A stretch of DNA of 64,000 nt, taken from Nannobrachium achirus (taxonomy: Eukaryota; Chordata; Actinopteri; Myctophiformes; Myctophidae). The notes beneath the pieces are model-generated. The model was not told the DNA's origin, made no database searches, and saw nothing but the letters and a program-made list of their open reading frames with translations. Within the stretch, counting starts at the first letter, position 1. Every line of letters starts with the position of its first letter. Location of the stretch: assembly GCA_963921795.1 (NCBI GenBank), contig OY997642.1, positions 4,493,944-4,557,943 of the forward strand, read 5' to 3'. Positions 52,111 to 63,768 of the stretch are shown one piece after another. The position numbers were made by a program, and so were the translations under genes.

Positions 52111-52699
52111 GTTGTGTCACTTCTTTGACCTGTTTCCTAACCGTAGAATGGAGATTGAGATAATGTATATAGAACATCTCTCTCTGTAAGAGACAGCATT
52201 AGGTTGCCACGTCTAGGGTTTTTTTTTTTCTTCTTTTTTTCAACCTTTTCAATACCCATAGACCTAAAGCTCGAGATGCTATTCCTAATCTTTCCTAATC
52301 ATTTTCTCCTAATATTTCTCCTAATCTAACTTTTAAATCACCTTCATGTTTAAAACGTGGCCTTCTCTACGGGCCGTTACAAAAGCAATGAAGCCTGCGA
52401 TTGTTGGAAAACTGTCCTGACTGAAAGAAAATACTATTGCGAGAAAAAAAAAAAAAACAGGACTTGTATATATTTATTTACTCAGATTACTTTTTTGCCA
52501 GGACTTCAAAATAAGGTAAAATGGCGTGTTGCCATGGGGACCTGCTTATTAAATGTTGAATAATCTGGGCATCCTGTGTGTTAATAATGCTGGTAAAGAT
52601 ATTGTTATTGTAGGTGTACCTGTGTTTAAGAAACTATGTGCTCAAACAGGATACACAATGGATGACAAATCGATGGGATTCACCCAAATGAATAGCAGA

Positions 52700-53990
52700 C
52701 AAAATGATACTGCAAAAATATACGTTTGTTTGGGGTGTGGTTCGATTCGGACCTGTCCTTTGAAGGACAAGTGTCTAGAGTTGTACAGTCCTGCTTCTTT
52801 CAGTTGAGAAAAAAACCTTTACAGATCTTGAAACAGTAATTAATGCATTTATCACTTCACGACTAGATGACCGCAACTCCCTATATGCTGGACTCAGTAA
52901 AAAGGCTATCTCTCGTCCCCAACTTGTCCAAAACTCAGCAGCTAGACTTCTCACTAACACTAGGAGACGTGACCACATCACACCAGTCCCGGCCACCCTT
53001 CACTGGCTGCCAGTGAGTTTTAGAATTGATTTTAAGATTTTACTTACAACTTTTAAAGCCCTGCGAGGTCTGGCCCCCAGTTATATTTTAGACATGTTGG
53101 AACCATATGAGCCTGTGCACACTCTCAGGTCTGCAAATAGGGGTCTCCTGACTCCATTCACAGCCAAACTCCTCACCAGGGGTGATCGGGCCTTTACAGC
53201 CCAGCAGGCCTGGAATTTTGCCGTTTTAGGGGCAAGGCCACTTGGCCTTTGGGGTTGTCAATTGTTTGAGGGCACAAAGGCCAAATGCCAGGGCAGGTAG
53301 GCCATCAAATAAAACAAGATTTTAGTCCGTTGAAATAATTTAAGGGTTAAGGGTGTAGACTCAGCTGTGAAATAAATACATTTGTATTTACAATCTGATC
53401 CATGCACCAATCAAAGATACTGAATTGGTTTTAACATGGGGACTCAACCAAGGACACTGGTGTCCACATGACAAGAAAGAGACACTGGTGTCTACATATT
53501 GACTAGACAGAGACAGAGGATAAAGTAGTACAGGTAGAAGTAGTAGTAATGCTGGGGCATTAAGGCCACTGTGGCCTCAGGGCATGTCATTTGTTTGAGG
53601 GGCACAAGGCCAAACTGAGGGGCAACGACGGCCATGGCCTTCATGGCCTCCCTGAAATTCCTGCCCTGCAGCCCAGGCACCTCGCCTCTGGAATGCCCTA
53701 CCCCAGGAACTGAGGGACGCAAACTCAGTAACATCCTTTAAAACACTTCTAAACACCTACCTCTACACCAAGGCCTTCTCTTAGATCAGTTGTCTATTGT
53801 TTTATATTATAATTTTTATCCATTAATGTAATGATTTTACTGTTTTTCTGCACTGCCGTTTATTTGCCACTGTAAAGCACTTTGTAACAATGTTTTGAGG
53901 CCTAATCTCCTCACCGTTGAAACATTCCTCATCTTTGAAACTTTGCAACACATTGAGCTCACCTGATAATGTATTTTCGTTTAATTAAAG
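52700..53990 (+). pseudogene. CR1/L2-type LINE 3' part, interrupted by a hAT-type MITE
   Basis: Segments read FDSDLSFEGQVSRVVQSCFF, TDLETVINAFITSRLDD, FRIDFKILLTTFKALRGLAP, YEPVHTLRSANRGLL and, after the insertion, PRLWNALPQELRDANSVTSF. These are the same motifs as at 29305-30325. There are a few stops. The frame is split cleanly by 53205-53668. Confidence 0.88.
53205..53668. mobile_element. hAT-type MITE inside the LINE
   Basis: The end CAGGCCTGGAATTT at 53205 and the inverse-type end GAAATTCCTGCCCTG to 53668. Exact 8-bp duplication CAGCCCAG at 53197-53204 and 53669-53676. Contains GGCCACTTGGCC and GGCCACTGTGGCC palindromes. Partial relatives at 43850 and 49265. Confidence 0.92.
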
Positions 53991-54091
53991 AGCTTCTGGT
54001 TGGCAATTACACAATCACTATTATATTATGACTTGCCATGTGGAAACAGGGAGCATTATGACAGACAGACGGTAACCAGTCTGCCGGTCGC

Positions 54092-54093
<2 letters not shown>

Positions 54094-54187
<94 letters not shown>
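54094..54187. repeat. (GT)n microsatellite
   Basis: About 94 bp of GT. Confidence 0.97.
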
Positions 54188-54188
<1 letters not shown>

Positions 54189-55677
54189 ACACAGTATCAG
54201 TTTATCTATCCATCTACTTAGTTGTAGTATTACATTTCCAATAGTTTAATATGTTTGAAATGTTTGCTTGCCATCATGTTTGGTGGGGCAGGCAGGGCAT
54301 TTATGGGAGCATTGCCCCCCTTGCCTATGCCTAGATCCGGCCCTGAATGTGGCTCTGAGCTTACAAAAAAATCATCAATGACAGTGAATGAGTCATCTAC
54401 AGTATGTACCGTATATAGTGTTTAGCTTGAACCCTAGCATGGTCAGGGTACTAAAGTATCGTTAGATTTTCAATAGGAATTCAATTTTAAAAAATCATTT
54501 TTCTCTCAATTTTCTAATTTTCTAGCTCCCCATAAAATCAAATATTGGTTCATTTTTCCAATTTTCTAGCTTGCAAAAAAATCAGGAAAATGCTTCAATT
54601 TTTTAAATGTGTGATTCATATTTGTCATTATTTGATTTGGAACCGACAAAGGAAAAACATCTTTAAAAAAGGTATTTTTCATTTTTTTACCACATTACGA
54701 ATATCAAAAAATGGACCAATTTTTCCAATTTTCTAGCTTGCAAAAAAATCAGGAAAATGCTTCAATTTTTTAAATGTGTGATTCGGCTTTGTCATTATTT
54801 GATTTGGAACCGACAAAGGAAAAACATCTTTAAAAAAGGTATTTTTGAATTTTTTACCACATTACGAATATCAAAAAATTTACCAATTTTTCCAATTTTC
54901 TAGCTTGCAAAAAAATCAGGAAAATGCTTCAATTTTTTAAATGTGTGATTCGTATTTGTCATTATTTGATTTGGAACCGACAAAGGAAAAACATCTTGAA
55001 AAAGGTAATTCTTAATTTCTTACCCCATTACAACAATCAAAAAATGGGCCCATTTTTCCAATTTTCTAGCCCACAAAAAAATCAGGAAAATGCTTAAAAT
55101 TTGCTCAATTTTTTGAATGTGTGATTCATATTTTGGCATTATTTGATTTGGAACCGACAAACAAATAATAGGCCCATTATTCAATTTTCAAGTCCAGGAA
55201 ACAAATCGTCATCATGAATGTCACGTGACCACGTGTCAAGTCACATGGTACACAACTTCAAAATAAAAGCTGTAGGCTAGTCTAACATCCAAGTAATAGG
55301 ATCAACATGCAGGCAGGCAGGGGGTCCATGAGGGGTTTACAAGGGGGTCCATGGCTGGTTCCCAAAGTGTGGTTTGGGGACCCCCAGGGTTTCTATGGCT
55401 GGTTCACAACAGCCTGGTACACGTACAGCCATGGCTGGTTCCCAAAGTGTGGTTCGGGGACCTCTGGAGGTCCATGACGGATTTCCAAGGGGGTCCATGG
55501 CTGGTTCTCAAAGTGTGGTTCGGGGACCTCTGGGGGTCCCTGAGGGGTTTCCAAGGGGGTCCATGGCTGGTTAGCAATAAGTGTAATAGTGTACATGGTT
55601 GCTATGGTAAACAAGCTGGTTGCTAGGGTAAACAGTTGGTTGCTAGGGTAAAAAACATGGTTGCTATGGATGGTGTG

Positions 55678-56000
55678 AGTCATGCTGGCACCCTTCGCGG
55701 CAGGAGGAAGCTGGTGCAATCGACCCCTTGGCTTGTCGGGACCCGTGCCTACTAACGGGGTGGCAGGCTATCACCTCAGACTAGAACCCGTACGGGGTGG
55801 CCGACACCAGCCCATTGACAAGAGAGAGGCCTTGATGTCCCTTTACTCTTTGATGGGGTGGCCAGTTGACTAAGAGTTTCCGTTCGGGCCTTCTCGATAT
55901 TGTACAGAGTTCCACGGGAAATCTGGGGGTGGCTGTTACAAAGACCCTCACTCACCTTCACGTCATGTAGCTAGTCGTTAGGTAGCCATAGTTACACGTT
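55678..56000. other. Unrecognised low-repeat segment in the element core
   Basis: CTTCGCGGCAGGAGGAAGCT, ACCCGTACGGGGTGG and TGATGGGGTGGCCAG are short GC-rich blocks without a convincing frame. May be cargo of the 54441-59264 element. Confidence 0.35.
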
Positions 56001-56259
56001 GAAGGTTGAATCTCCAGATATGGAGATAACCAACACATCCCTCCATATATGGAGATAACCGACGAATCTCACTAAGTCTGACCTCACAAGCCCCATATTT
56101 GGACACGTACAACATATAACTCCATATATAGAGACATAGCTGCTGACATCAGTATGGCATCACACTGCTGACATCAGTATGACATCACACCGTACACAAA
56201 TGACCCTTATATAAGACCGGCATTATCTACCGACAGATTGTGGGAGTAAGATTAGGGAG

Positions 56260-57450
56260 TCTTACTGGTAGTGTAATAGGTGAAATAGTGTAATAGCGAA
56301 AGAAGAAGAAGAAGTGCATTACTTGTAATATTGAAATAGCATAAATGTTATTGCGACCGTTAGGTCGCAGTTACTATCAAAACCTCGACCAGCTGTGAGT
56401 CCGTCCGTCCGTCCGTCCGTCCGTCCGTCCGTCCGTCAGTCAGTCAGTCTGTCTGTCACACGTCACACTTTTGCCCTGCTCATATCTCTGCAACCGTTGC
56501 CCCGATCCATGCCAAATTTTGCACATATACTACTTGCCTGCCAAACCACAACCTCCACCCATCAATTCACACATGACCCTCTTCTAGCGCCACCATGAGG
56601 CTGATTCTTGCAAAACACATTTTTGGACACAGCTCCTACATTTTTTGCCCTAAAATCACGCAAATCGGTACACAGTATGTCTACACTCATGTCATCAACA
56701 TGGATCTGTCCCATATAGCGCCACCTTCAGGCCGATTTTTGAAAACACATTTTTGGACACTGCCCTAATGCCCTATTAATATTGTAATAAGTGTAATAAT
56801 ATAATAGTGTAATAGTGTAATTGCGACCGTCAGGTCGCAGTTACTATCAAAACCTCCACCAGCTGTCAGTCTGTCAGTCAGTCTGTCAGTCAGACTTTCA
56901 GTCACACTTTTTCCCTTCTCATTGTGATTTTGGCTGCCAAACCACTACCCCCATTTCTCCCTCTTCTAGCGCCACCATGAGGCCGCTTCTTGCAAAACAC
57001 ATTTTTGGACACTGCTCCTACAAATTTGGCCCTAAAATCACGCAAAGCGGTACACAGTATGTCTACACTGTCCAAGATAGCGCCACCATCAGGGCAATTT
57101 TTTCAAACGCATTTTTGGACTCTGCTTTTACAGATTTTGCCCTGATGGTGGCGCTATCTCGGACAGATCCATGCTAATGTGTACCGCTTTACGTGATTTT
57201 AGGGCAGAATTTGTAGGAGCAGTGTCCAAAAATGTGTTTTGCAAGAAGCGGCCTCATGGTGGCGCTAAAAGAGGGAGAAATGGGGTAGTGGTTTGGCAGC
57301 CAAAACCACTATGAGAAGGGCAAAAGTGTGACTGAAAGTCTGACTGACAGACTGACTGACAGACTGACAGCTGGTGGAGGTTTTGATAAGAATGCACTAT
57401 TACACTATTTCACCTATTACACTACCAGTAAGACTCCCTAATCGGGAGAT
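56260..57450. repeat. Nested palindrome with TTGCGACC..AGGTCGCA motif
   Basis: GTCTTACTGGTAGTGTAATA at 56260 is inverted at 57405-57430. CTGCTCCTACAAATTTGGCC and GCCACCATGAGGCCGCTTCT at 56960-57030 are inverted at 57190-57260, centred near 57117. TTGCGACCG..AGGTCGCAGT occurs at 56350 and 56820, related to 23317 and 50727. Not coding. Confidence 0.8.
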
Positions 57451-59548
57451 AAGCGCTTATCTCCACAAATAGGCCAAAAGTTTGTTTTACCAAAATCGTC
57501 CTGATGGTGGCGTTAGATGGGACAGATCCATGTTGATGAGATGAGTGTAGACATACTGTGTACCGATTTGTGTGATTTTAGGGCAAAAATTGTAGGAGCA
57601 GTGTCCAAAAATGTGTTTTGCAAGAAGCGGCCTCATGGTGGCGCTAGAAGAGGGTCATATGAGAAATGAGAGGTGGGGTCTCCGCGCCGCCGAGGCGGAC
57701 GAATAGGTACCGGCCCCAGCTCTCCCGGTCGCTCCTAGCCCGAGTTTAGGCATTTTATGTGAGCTGCAGTGGAGGGGGTCCTCCACTGGGGGCACCACCA
57801 CTTTTGCATCCGTTCTGGAGCACCAGGAGTCGGTGGTCCCCGGGAATTCCCCGTGAGCAGCCCCGTTGGGGTGGTCTTTTTTGCACATTTGGTCATTTTT
57901 TACACCTGGGGGTCCCCCAGGGACCTGGGGGTCCCTGGAGCTCCGGGGGTCCTTCGAGGTTGTAGTTTGGCAGGCAAGGAGTTTGTATGTAAATTTTGGC
58001 ATGGTCTAGGGCAACGGTGGCGGAGATATGAGTAGGGGGAAAGTGTGACGTGTGACGAGTGACGTGACGGAGGGAAGGACAGGCTGACGGCTGGTGGAGG
58101 TTTGGATAGTATGAGAGTGTAAAAGTAACCTGCTAACCAGCCATGGACCCCCTTGGAAACCCCTCAGGGACCCCCAGAGGTCCCCAAACCACACTTTGAG
58201 AACCAGCCATGGACCCCCTTGGAAATCCGTCATGGACCTCCAGAGGTCCCCGAACCACACTTTGGGAACCAGCCATGGCTGTACGTGTACCAGGCTGTTG
58301 TGAACCAGCCATAGAAACCCTGGGGGTCCCCAAACCACACTTTGGGAACCAGCCATGGACCCCCTTGTAAACCCCTCATGGACCCCCTGCCTGCCTGCAT
58401 GTTGATCCTATTACTTGGATGTTAGACTAGCCTACAGCTTTTATTTTGAAGTTGTGTACCATGTGACTTGACACGTGGTCACGTGACATTCATGATGACG
58501 ATTTGTTTCCTGGACTTGAAAATTGAATAATGGGCCTATTTTTTGTTTGTCGGTTCCAAATCAAATAATGCCAAAATATGAATCACACATTCAAAAAATT
58601 GAGCAAATTTTAAGCATTTTCCTGATTTTTTTGTGGGCTAGAAAATTGGAAAAATGGGCCCATTTTTTGATTGTTGTAATGGGGTAAGAAATTAAGAATT
58701 ACCTTTTTCAAGATGTTTTTCCTTTGTCGGTTCCAAATCAAATAATGACAAATACGAATCACACATTTAAAAAATTGAAGCATTTTCCTGATTTTTTTGC
58801 AAGCTAGAAAATTGGAAAAATTGGTAAATTTTTTGATATTCGTAATGTGGTAAAAAATGAAAAATACCTTTTTTAAAGATGTTTTTCCTTTGTCGGTTCC
58901 AAATCAAATAATGACAAATATGAATCACACATTTAAAAAATTGAAGCATTTTCCTGATTTTTTTGCAAGCTAGAAAATTGGAAAAATTGGTCCATTTTTT
59001 GATATTCGTAATGTGGTAAAAAATGAAAAATACCTTTTTTAAAGATGTTTTTCCTTTGTCGGTTCCAAATCAAATAATGACAAATATGAATCACACATTA
59101 AAAAAATTGAAGCATTTTCCTGATTTTTTTGCAAGCTAGAAAATTGGAAAAATGAACCAATATTTGATTTTATGGGGAGCTAGAAAATTAGAAAATTGAG
59201 AGAAAAATGATTTTTTAAAATTGAATTCCTATTGAAAATCTAACGATACTTTAGTACCCTGACCTAGCATCCCAATTATGGACATAACATTCAGCAAAAA
59301 TAGACAATCTATAAGACAATAATGACGTTCAACCGCCAAATTGGGGGAAAAATATGGTTGGGGAATAAAAGATAATAGGCCTATTTTAGAAATAAATATT
59401 CTTAAACTACACTTGTGAATTTAGTTTTTTATTATCATCATCACAAATCAGTGTTTGCCGGCAGCCGACCAGTCCGCAGTTTCCTGTTTACGTGCAGGAT
59501 GCATGAAGCTGTCAGCTGTCAGCAGGTTGTTTTGTTTTCATCGGCATC

Positions 59549-59870
59549 ATGGCTCAGAAACGTATATCAGATTTCTTTGGTGGGCCTAAATCAAAAAAGA
59601 GTTGTACTAGTGTTGATGAGGATGAGTCGGTGACTGTCAATGTGTGGAGCTTGTGGAGGACGCGGAGGTTCCACGGCCTCTGGGAGATTCTCACCCCAGC
59701 AGAAGCACTGTCCAGCCAGGGCCCAGTCTGCCGGCTGCACGGTGCACCTGCAGCCAGGGCGAGTATAGGCTACCATGCCTAGTTTAGCAGCACTTGAGAA
59801 ACCCTTCCAGCCCAAGGACTTCAATTTCCCGGGGAGACGTTTTGGAAAGGAAACATATAACATGACGCGG
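59549..59870 (+). pseudogene. Transposase-derived (hAT/ZMYM-like) N-terminal fragment
   Basis: An ATG in good context gives MAQKRISDFFGGPKSKKSC, typical of the KR..DFF start of hAT-type and ZMYM1-like proteins. In another frame at 59787-59860 LEKPFQPKDFNFPGRRFGKE resembles the following TTF zinc-finger region (QP..F.FP.R.FG). The two are separated by frame loss. A decayed transposase is more likely than a host gene. Confidence 0.5.
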
Positions 59871-60079
59871 CTGAAGACATGAGCTTGTATATCAGCCATT
59901 CTCAGAGCGCAAATGCCTTTTCGGGGTGGAGGTCTCTTCACAGTGACGATGCCAGGTTGAATTAACTGAAAAGCGCTCCCCAAAATAGGTTTGGCTTTGG
60001 CCGTTTCTGTTGGGAACTGTCTCAGTACTAAGAAATCCATTTACAGTATACATAGCCTATAATACTAGTAAGAAGGCCT

Positions 60080-60500
60080 CAGGGTGACATGGGACCACTT
60101 ACCCATATATGGAGATCCATGTACTGTATATGGAGATAATGCTGTGAGACCCCAAACATGCTCACTCAGTTATTCGTTATGTGAAAATCCTATGACGTCT
60201 ATCACATCTGACATCATACATACAATCCCTTTCATGCCCATACATGGAGATCCCTGTCTGAACCAGCCACACCACTGTGGTGTCACCTGTTTATGCCCAT
60301 ATATGGAGATCCCTGCTCTGAGTATCTGACTGTAATGTCATTGTGATGTGTCAGGGGAACCACAGTATCAGGCCTTATCCCTGCTCTGAGCCTGTGATGT
60401 CACAGTGATGTGTCAGGGGAACCACAGTGTCAAGCGTGACAGAGATACGTGGACAAGATGTGCCGGTTTCCATAGTTTACTGCAACCTATGGTCGCAAAT
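60080..60500. repeat. CATATATGGAGATCC and GTCGCAA repeat block
   Basis: Three copies of CCCATA.ATGGAGATCC (60103, 60236, 60296), two of TGTGATGTGTCAGGGGAACC, and GCAACCTATGGTCGCAAATA at 60482. Relatives occur at 23317-23450, 35700-35965 and 50720-50860. No gene. Confidence 0.75.
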
Positions 60501-61175
60501 ATCCTGCTGGCTGCCATCAGATCAGTGGCATGGCCACTGTGTGCGCCTTTTTTTTTAAAAGAACAGCAAGTGTAGTGTACAGTTCCCAATTGTGTTACAT
60601 TTAGTTAAACTAGACCAGGTCAACCTGGTTGTGCCAGACCCCCTGTCTGTCATCATCATTTATGACATCATGCCTTTTGTAGGCATGTCATCATCATGTC
60701 ATCATCATATATACCCTTTATATAGAAAACCCGGACAGACCGACATTTGCTTATGTAGGCCTACCCATTTCATGGGTCTGGCAAAAATAAACTGCGGAAA
60801 CCCAAATGAAACCGTATAAAACCGATACTTTTCAGCCCCTCCTGCTTTAAATGACTTCCCGCGGCTATGGCATCCTAAATGCTCTTATGAGTACTGATGT
60901 AATGAGTTTCCCTTGGAAGCACCGGTGTGGCCGTTTGACCCATTTGAAAGGAAATGAAGCAGGTGGAGACAGAGAGCCCCTCCACGCCATGTAACCCAAA
61001 CACTGAGGCATCCCAGCCTCTGGGCCCAGAGGAAGCAAGAGAGCTGTCCACCTCAATCCCAGGAATATCTCAGACTTTGTGTTGGGTGACTGGGTGACTG
61101 GGCACAGGAGAACTATTAAAATACGGGCTGTTAGCCAGGGACATGCTGGGCCCCTGATTCAGCCCGGGAAAAAGA

Positions 61176-62046
61176 CAGTAAGGGCGAGTGCCAAAGTACC
61201 TCGGACGGCCGCTAGTAAATTCAGACGGCCGGTGCTATATTCGGCCGGCCGGCCGATACCGGCCGGTACATCCGGCCGGCCAGTACATATTCGGCGGAGG
61301 TCTTTTTTGGGGTCGGGTCCTACTCTGACGTCATATGGAGGTCTTTTGGAGGTCTTTTCGGGTCGTACGTCGTATGGAGGTCTTTTCGGGGTCTTTTTGT
61401 TGTCGGGTCCTACTCTGACATCATGGAGGTCTTTTGGAGGTCTTTTCGGGGTCGGGTCCTACTCTGATGTCAAATGGAGGTCTTTTGGAGGTCTTTTCGG
61501 GGTCGTACGTTGTACATTAGGCCCCAGTGTGCCATATGAGTGGCCCCTGGGGGCCCCTGGGTACCAAAGGCGCACCGTTGCTCGGATCTGCAACATAAAC
61601 ACTGATGAGGCCTGTGAGGTTGCCCCTGGTGTGACTGTTGTCATGGTAGACCCCTGGACAGTGTTTGTGCCATATTTGGTGCAGATCCGAGCAACAGTGC
61701 GCCTTTGGCACACAGGGGCCCCCAGGGGCCACTCATATGGCAAACTAATGTACCGGCCGGCCGGCCTAATGGACCGGCCGGCCGGCCGGCCAGATGTACC
61801 GGCCGAATGTACCGGCCGAATGTACCTGCCGAATGAACCGGCTGGCCGGCCTAAAGACCTCCATATGACTTACGACCCCGAAAAGACCTCCAAAAGACCT
61901 CCATATGACGTCAGAGTAGGACCCGACCCCGAAAAGACCTCCGCCGAATATACCGGCTGGCCGGCCGAATGTACTGGCTGTCTGAATTTACTAGCGGCCG
62001 TCCGAGGTACTACAGGCCGGCCGGACTTTGGCACTCGCCCTCTCTC
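61176..62046. mobile_element. GC-rich foldback element with exact 8-bp duplication
   Basis: Target duplication GAAAAAGA at 61168-61175 and 62047-62054. The element is a near-complete palindrome centred near 61625. AGGGCGAGTGCCAAAGTACC, GACGGCCGCTAGTAAATTCA and GCACCGTTGCTCGGATCTGC are each repeated inverted. It has GGCCGGCC tracts and repeated GGAGGTCTTTTCGGGGTC blocks. A 334-codon frame (61079-62083) runs through it, with open frames on the other strand too. This is expected from GC-rich inverted repeats, so I do not call it a gene. Confidence 0.92.
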
Positions 62047-62055
62047 GAAAAAGAG

Positions 62056-62480
62056 TTGGAGAGGCCCTCATTGCGCGCTATAGAGAGAGATCTCTCTCTA
62101 TAGCGCTGCTGCTACTCAAAGATTTGCCATTTCAGATCATGACATGTGACAAACCAGTGGGCCAATTACATTAGTTATATTTCGTTGTTGTCGGGTGGAA
62201 ACCTTGTAGGCCTACGTCCAAAAGCATTTGTTTTGTATTTATCATTTTCAAAATGATTTAAACTAGGCAAAACAGCCGATCTAAAAGCACACAACGTTGT
62301 GTGCTTGCAGATCTGCTGTTTTCACTACTTTTGTGCGAGAGCCTTGTATGATGAAGCAGGGCTTTGCTTTGCGGAAAAAATTACAAATTTGAAAGGACAT
62401 TTTTTCCAGGCCGAGAATGAACCGGTCGTTCGGGAGTTGTCCCCCTTTTCTCAATGGCCAGCACGTCCCTGTATACTATA
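62056..62480 (+). repeat. Dispersed repeat, right part of the interrupted copy
   Basis: Continues the copy split by 61176-62046 and matches 50150-50680 inverted. It includes TAGAGAGAGATCTCTCTCTA (perfect palindrome near 62081) and the hairpin at 62268-62323. Confidence 0.8.
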
Positions 62481-62992
62481 CTGTAGTTTATTTTGATCTA
62501 CATTTTGAGTATTTTGTATTAACAACCATTTCCATCTATGGTTGCCATCTCTGTCTGTATTATGACATGCATAACAGACCAAAGCTACAGTGGTTGCTGT
62601 GTCCATATTAATTCATTCATGTACAATAGCATGTTTTGAAGTTTCAGTGGACCTTAACATTAATTATCTTCAGAGTACGTTGCACCTGTTGACTCACTAT
62701 TTCATCACCCCTGGGCCAGATGTCGTCAGTGGGAAACACACACCTGCCTTTGATTGGCCAGCTCATGTTTAATCAGTATCCACCTGGGTATAGTCTGTTG
62801 TTGCCAGACCATCAGAGATGTCTGCCTAGCAATACGTCTGGACACTTCTGAATGCAAGATAGTGGCAAGAACACCAGCGACAACACAAAGCTACGCCCAC
62901 TGCTGTAATAACCAATCATATCACCACCCCAATGTGAAGGACCACCATGTACCTTTTGATTGGTTCTGCAATGCCAGCCGCTCTACACTTAG

Positions 62993-62993
<1 letters not shown>

Positions 62994-63061
<68 letters not shown>

Positions 63062-63125
63062 GTCCGTATGTATTACGTATTTAGTTTTGCATGTAGGCCT
63101 GTCACTCACACACACACACACATCA
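62994..63125. repeat. (GT)n then (CA)n
   Basis: About 68 bp of GT, 40 bp of other sequence, then about 20 bp of CA. Confidence 0.95.
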
Positions 63126-63129
63126 CACT

Positions 63130-63310
63130 CATCAAATAGAGTAGTACAGTATGTTCTGAATACCAGCACAGACACATCAAATAGAGTAGTACAGTATGTT
63201 CTGAATACCAGCACAAACACATCAAATAGAGTAGTACCACCTCAATACCAGCGCCTATACATATTAAAGAGAGTAGTACCGCCTGAATACCAGCATACAC
63301 TCATCAAACA
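63130..63310 (+). repeat. ~46-bp tandem repeat
   Basis: Four units of CACATCAAATAGAGTAGTAC with AGTATGTTCTGAATACCAGC, starting near 63123, 63171, 63218 and 63261. The long plus-strand frame here is a repeat product. Confidence 0.92.
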
Positions 63311-63417
63311 GATGTTTTGTATTTTGTATACACACCCAGAAGCGTCAAACTAGGGCTTTCCTACTAGCTGACAAGTTCATGAATCTGTGGGCTGTAGGAC
63401 TCTGGGATCAAATGGCC

Positions 63418-63560
63418 AGTGTTGGGCAATATTACTTAGGAGAGTAATCGTTACATATTACTTATTACTCCTTGGAAAAAGTAATAATATTATATTACTT
63501 ATTACTTGGAATCAAGAGTAATATATAATATATTAAGTTATATTACTTTTTTTTTTACCC
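63418..63560 (+). mobile_element. hAT-like element end (CAGTGTTGGGCAATATTACT)
   Basis: CAGTGTTGGGCAATATTACT with many TATTACTT motifs is similar in style to 24555-24700. Only one end is clear; the right side runs into the 63592 repeat. Confidence 0.5.
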
Positions 63561-63591
63561 CGCAAAAGAAAAGAGATGTAGGGTACAATGC

Positions 63592-63768
63592 ATAGACTGT
63601 AGAAAAATATGGACGAAGCGAAGCCATTGGTTTCTATGCAGCGCAAATGGCCCTTTTCTTCCCCTTGGAATGGGTTTCGCCATCATAGAATTGTAAAGGC
63701 ATCAGAGATGCTATTGGCTGCCAACGGTCACGTGCACCGCAGGGATACATGGGAGAATGTGGTCGGAG
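63592..63768 (-). repeat. Dispersed repeat, copy 2 of an inverted pair
   Basis: The inverse of 22685-22858 with few differences (CCATTGGTTTCTATGCAGCG, GAGATGCTATTGGCTGCCAA). Followed at 63770-63890 by GCCCGAGCCCGACGGGACCC, GC-rich and partly self-complementary. Confidence 0.85.

Larger units (their letters stand above)
54441..59264. mobile_element. 4.8-kb element with 1.1-kb terminal inverted repeats
   Basis: Starts GGTCAGGGTACTAAAGTATC at 54441; the right end is its inverse, ending 59264. Flanked by TAGCAT at 54435-54440 and 59265-59270. Arms 54441-55577 and 58129-59264 are nearly identical. Each arm contains three to four tandem ~165-bp units (TTCCAATTTTCTAGCTTGCA, GATTTGGAACCGACAAAGGA) and, further in, three CCATGGCTGGTTCCCAAAGT units. 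The 2.5-kb middle has no transposase I recognise. Short frames in the arms are repeat artefacts. Confidence 0.85.

Noticed and set aside
55351..55626. Paired Trp/Gly-rich frames at 55351-55626 and 58006-58356
   Set aside because: Same peptide from inverted arms of one element, built from CATGGCTGGTT DNA repeats.
59549..59870. A host zinc-finger gene exon
   Set aside because: The two recognisable parts are in different frames and resemble hAT-type transposases; no splice sites or further exons were seen.
61079..62083. 334-codon frame as a host gene
   Set aside because: It crosses both borders of an inserted foldback element and mirrors its inverted repeats.
62754..63353. 199-codon frame
   Set aside because: Runs through a GT microsatellite (Cys-Val run) and a 46-bp tandem repeat (NRVVQYVLNTST repeats); a repeat artefact.
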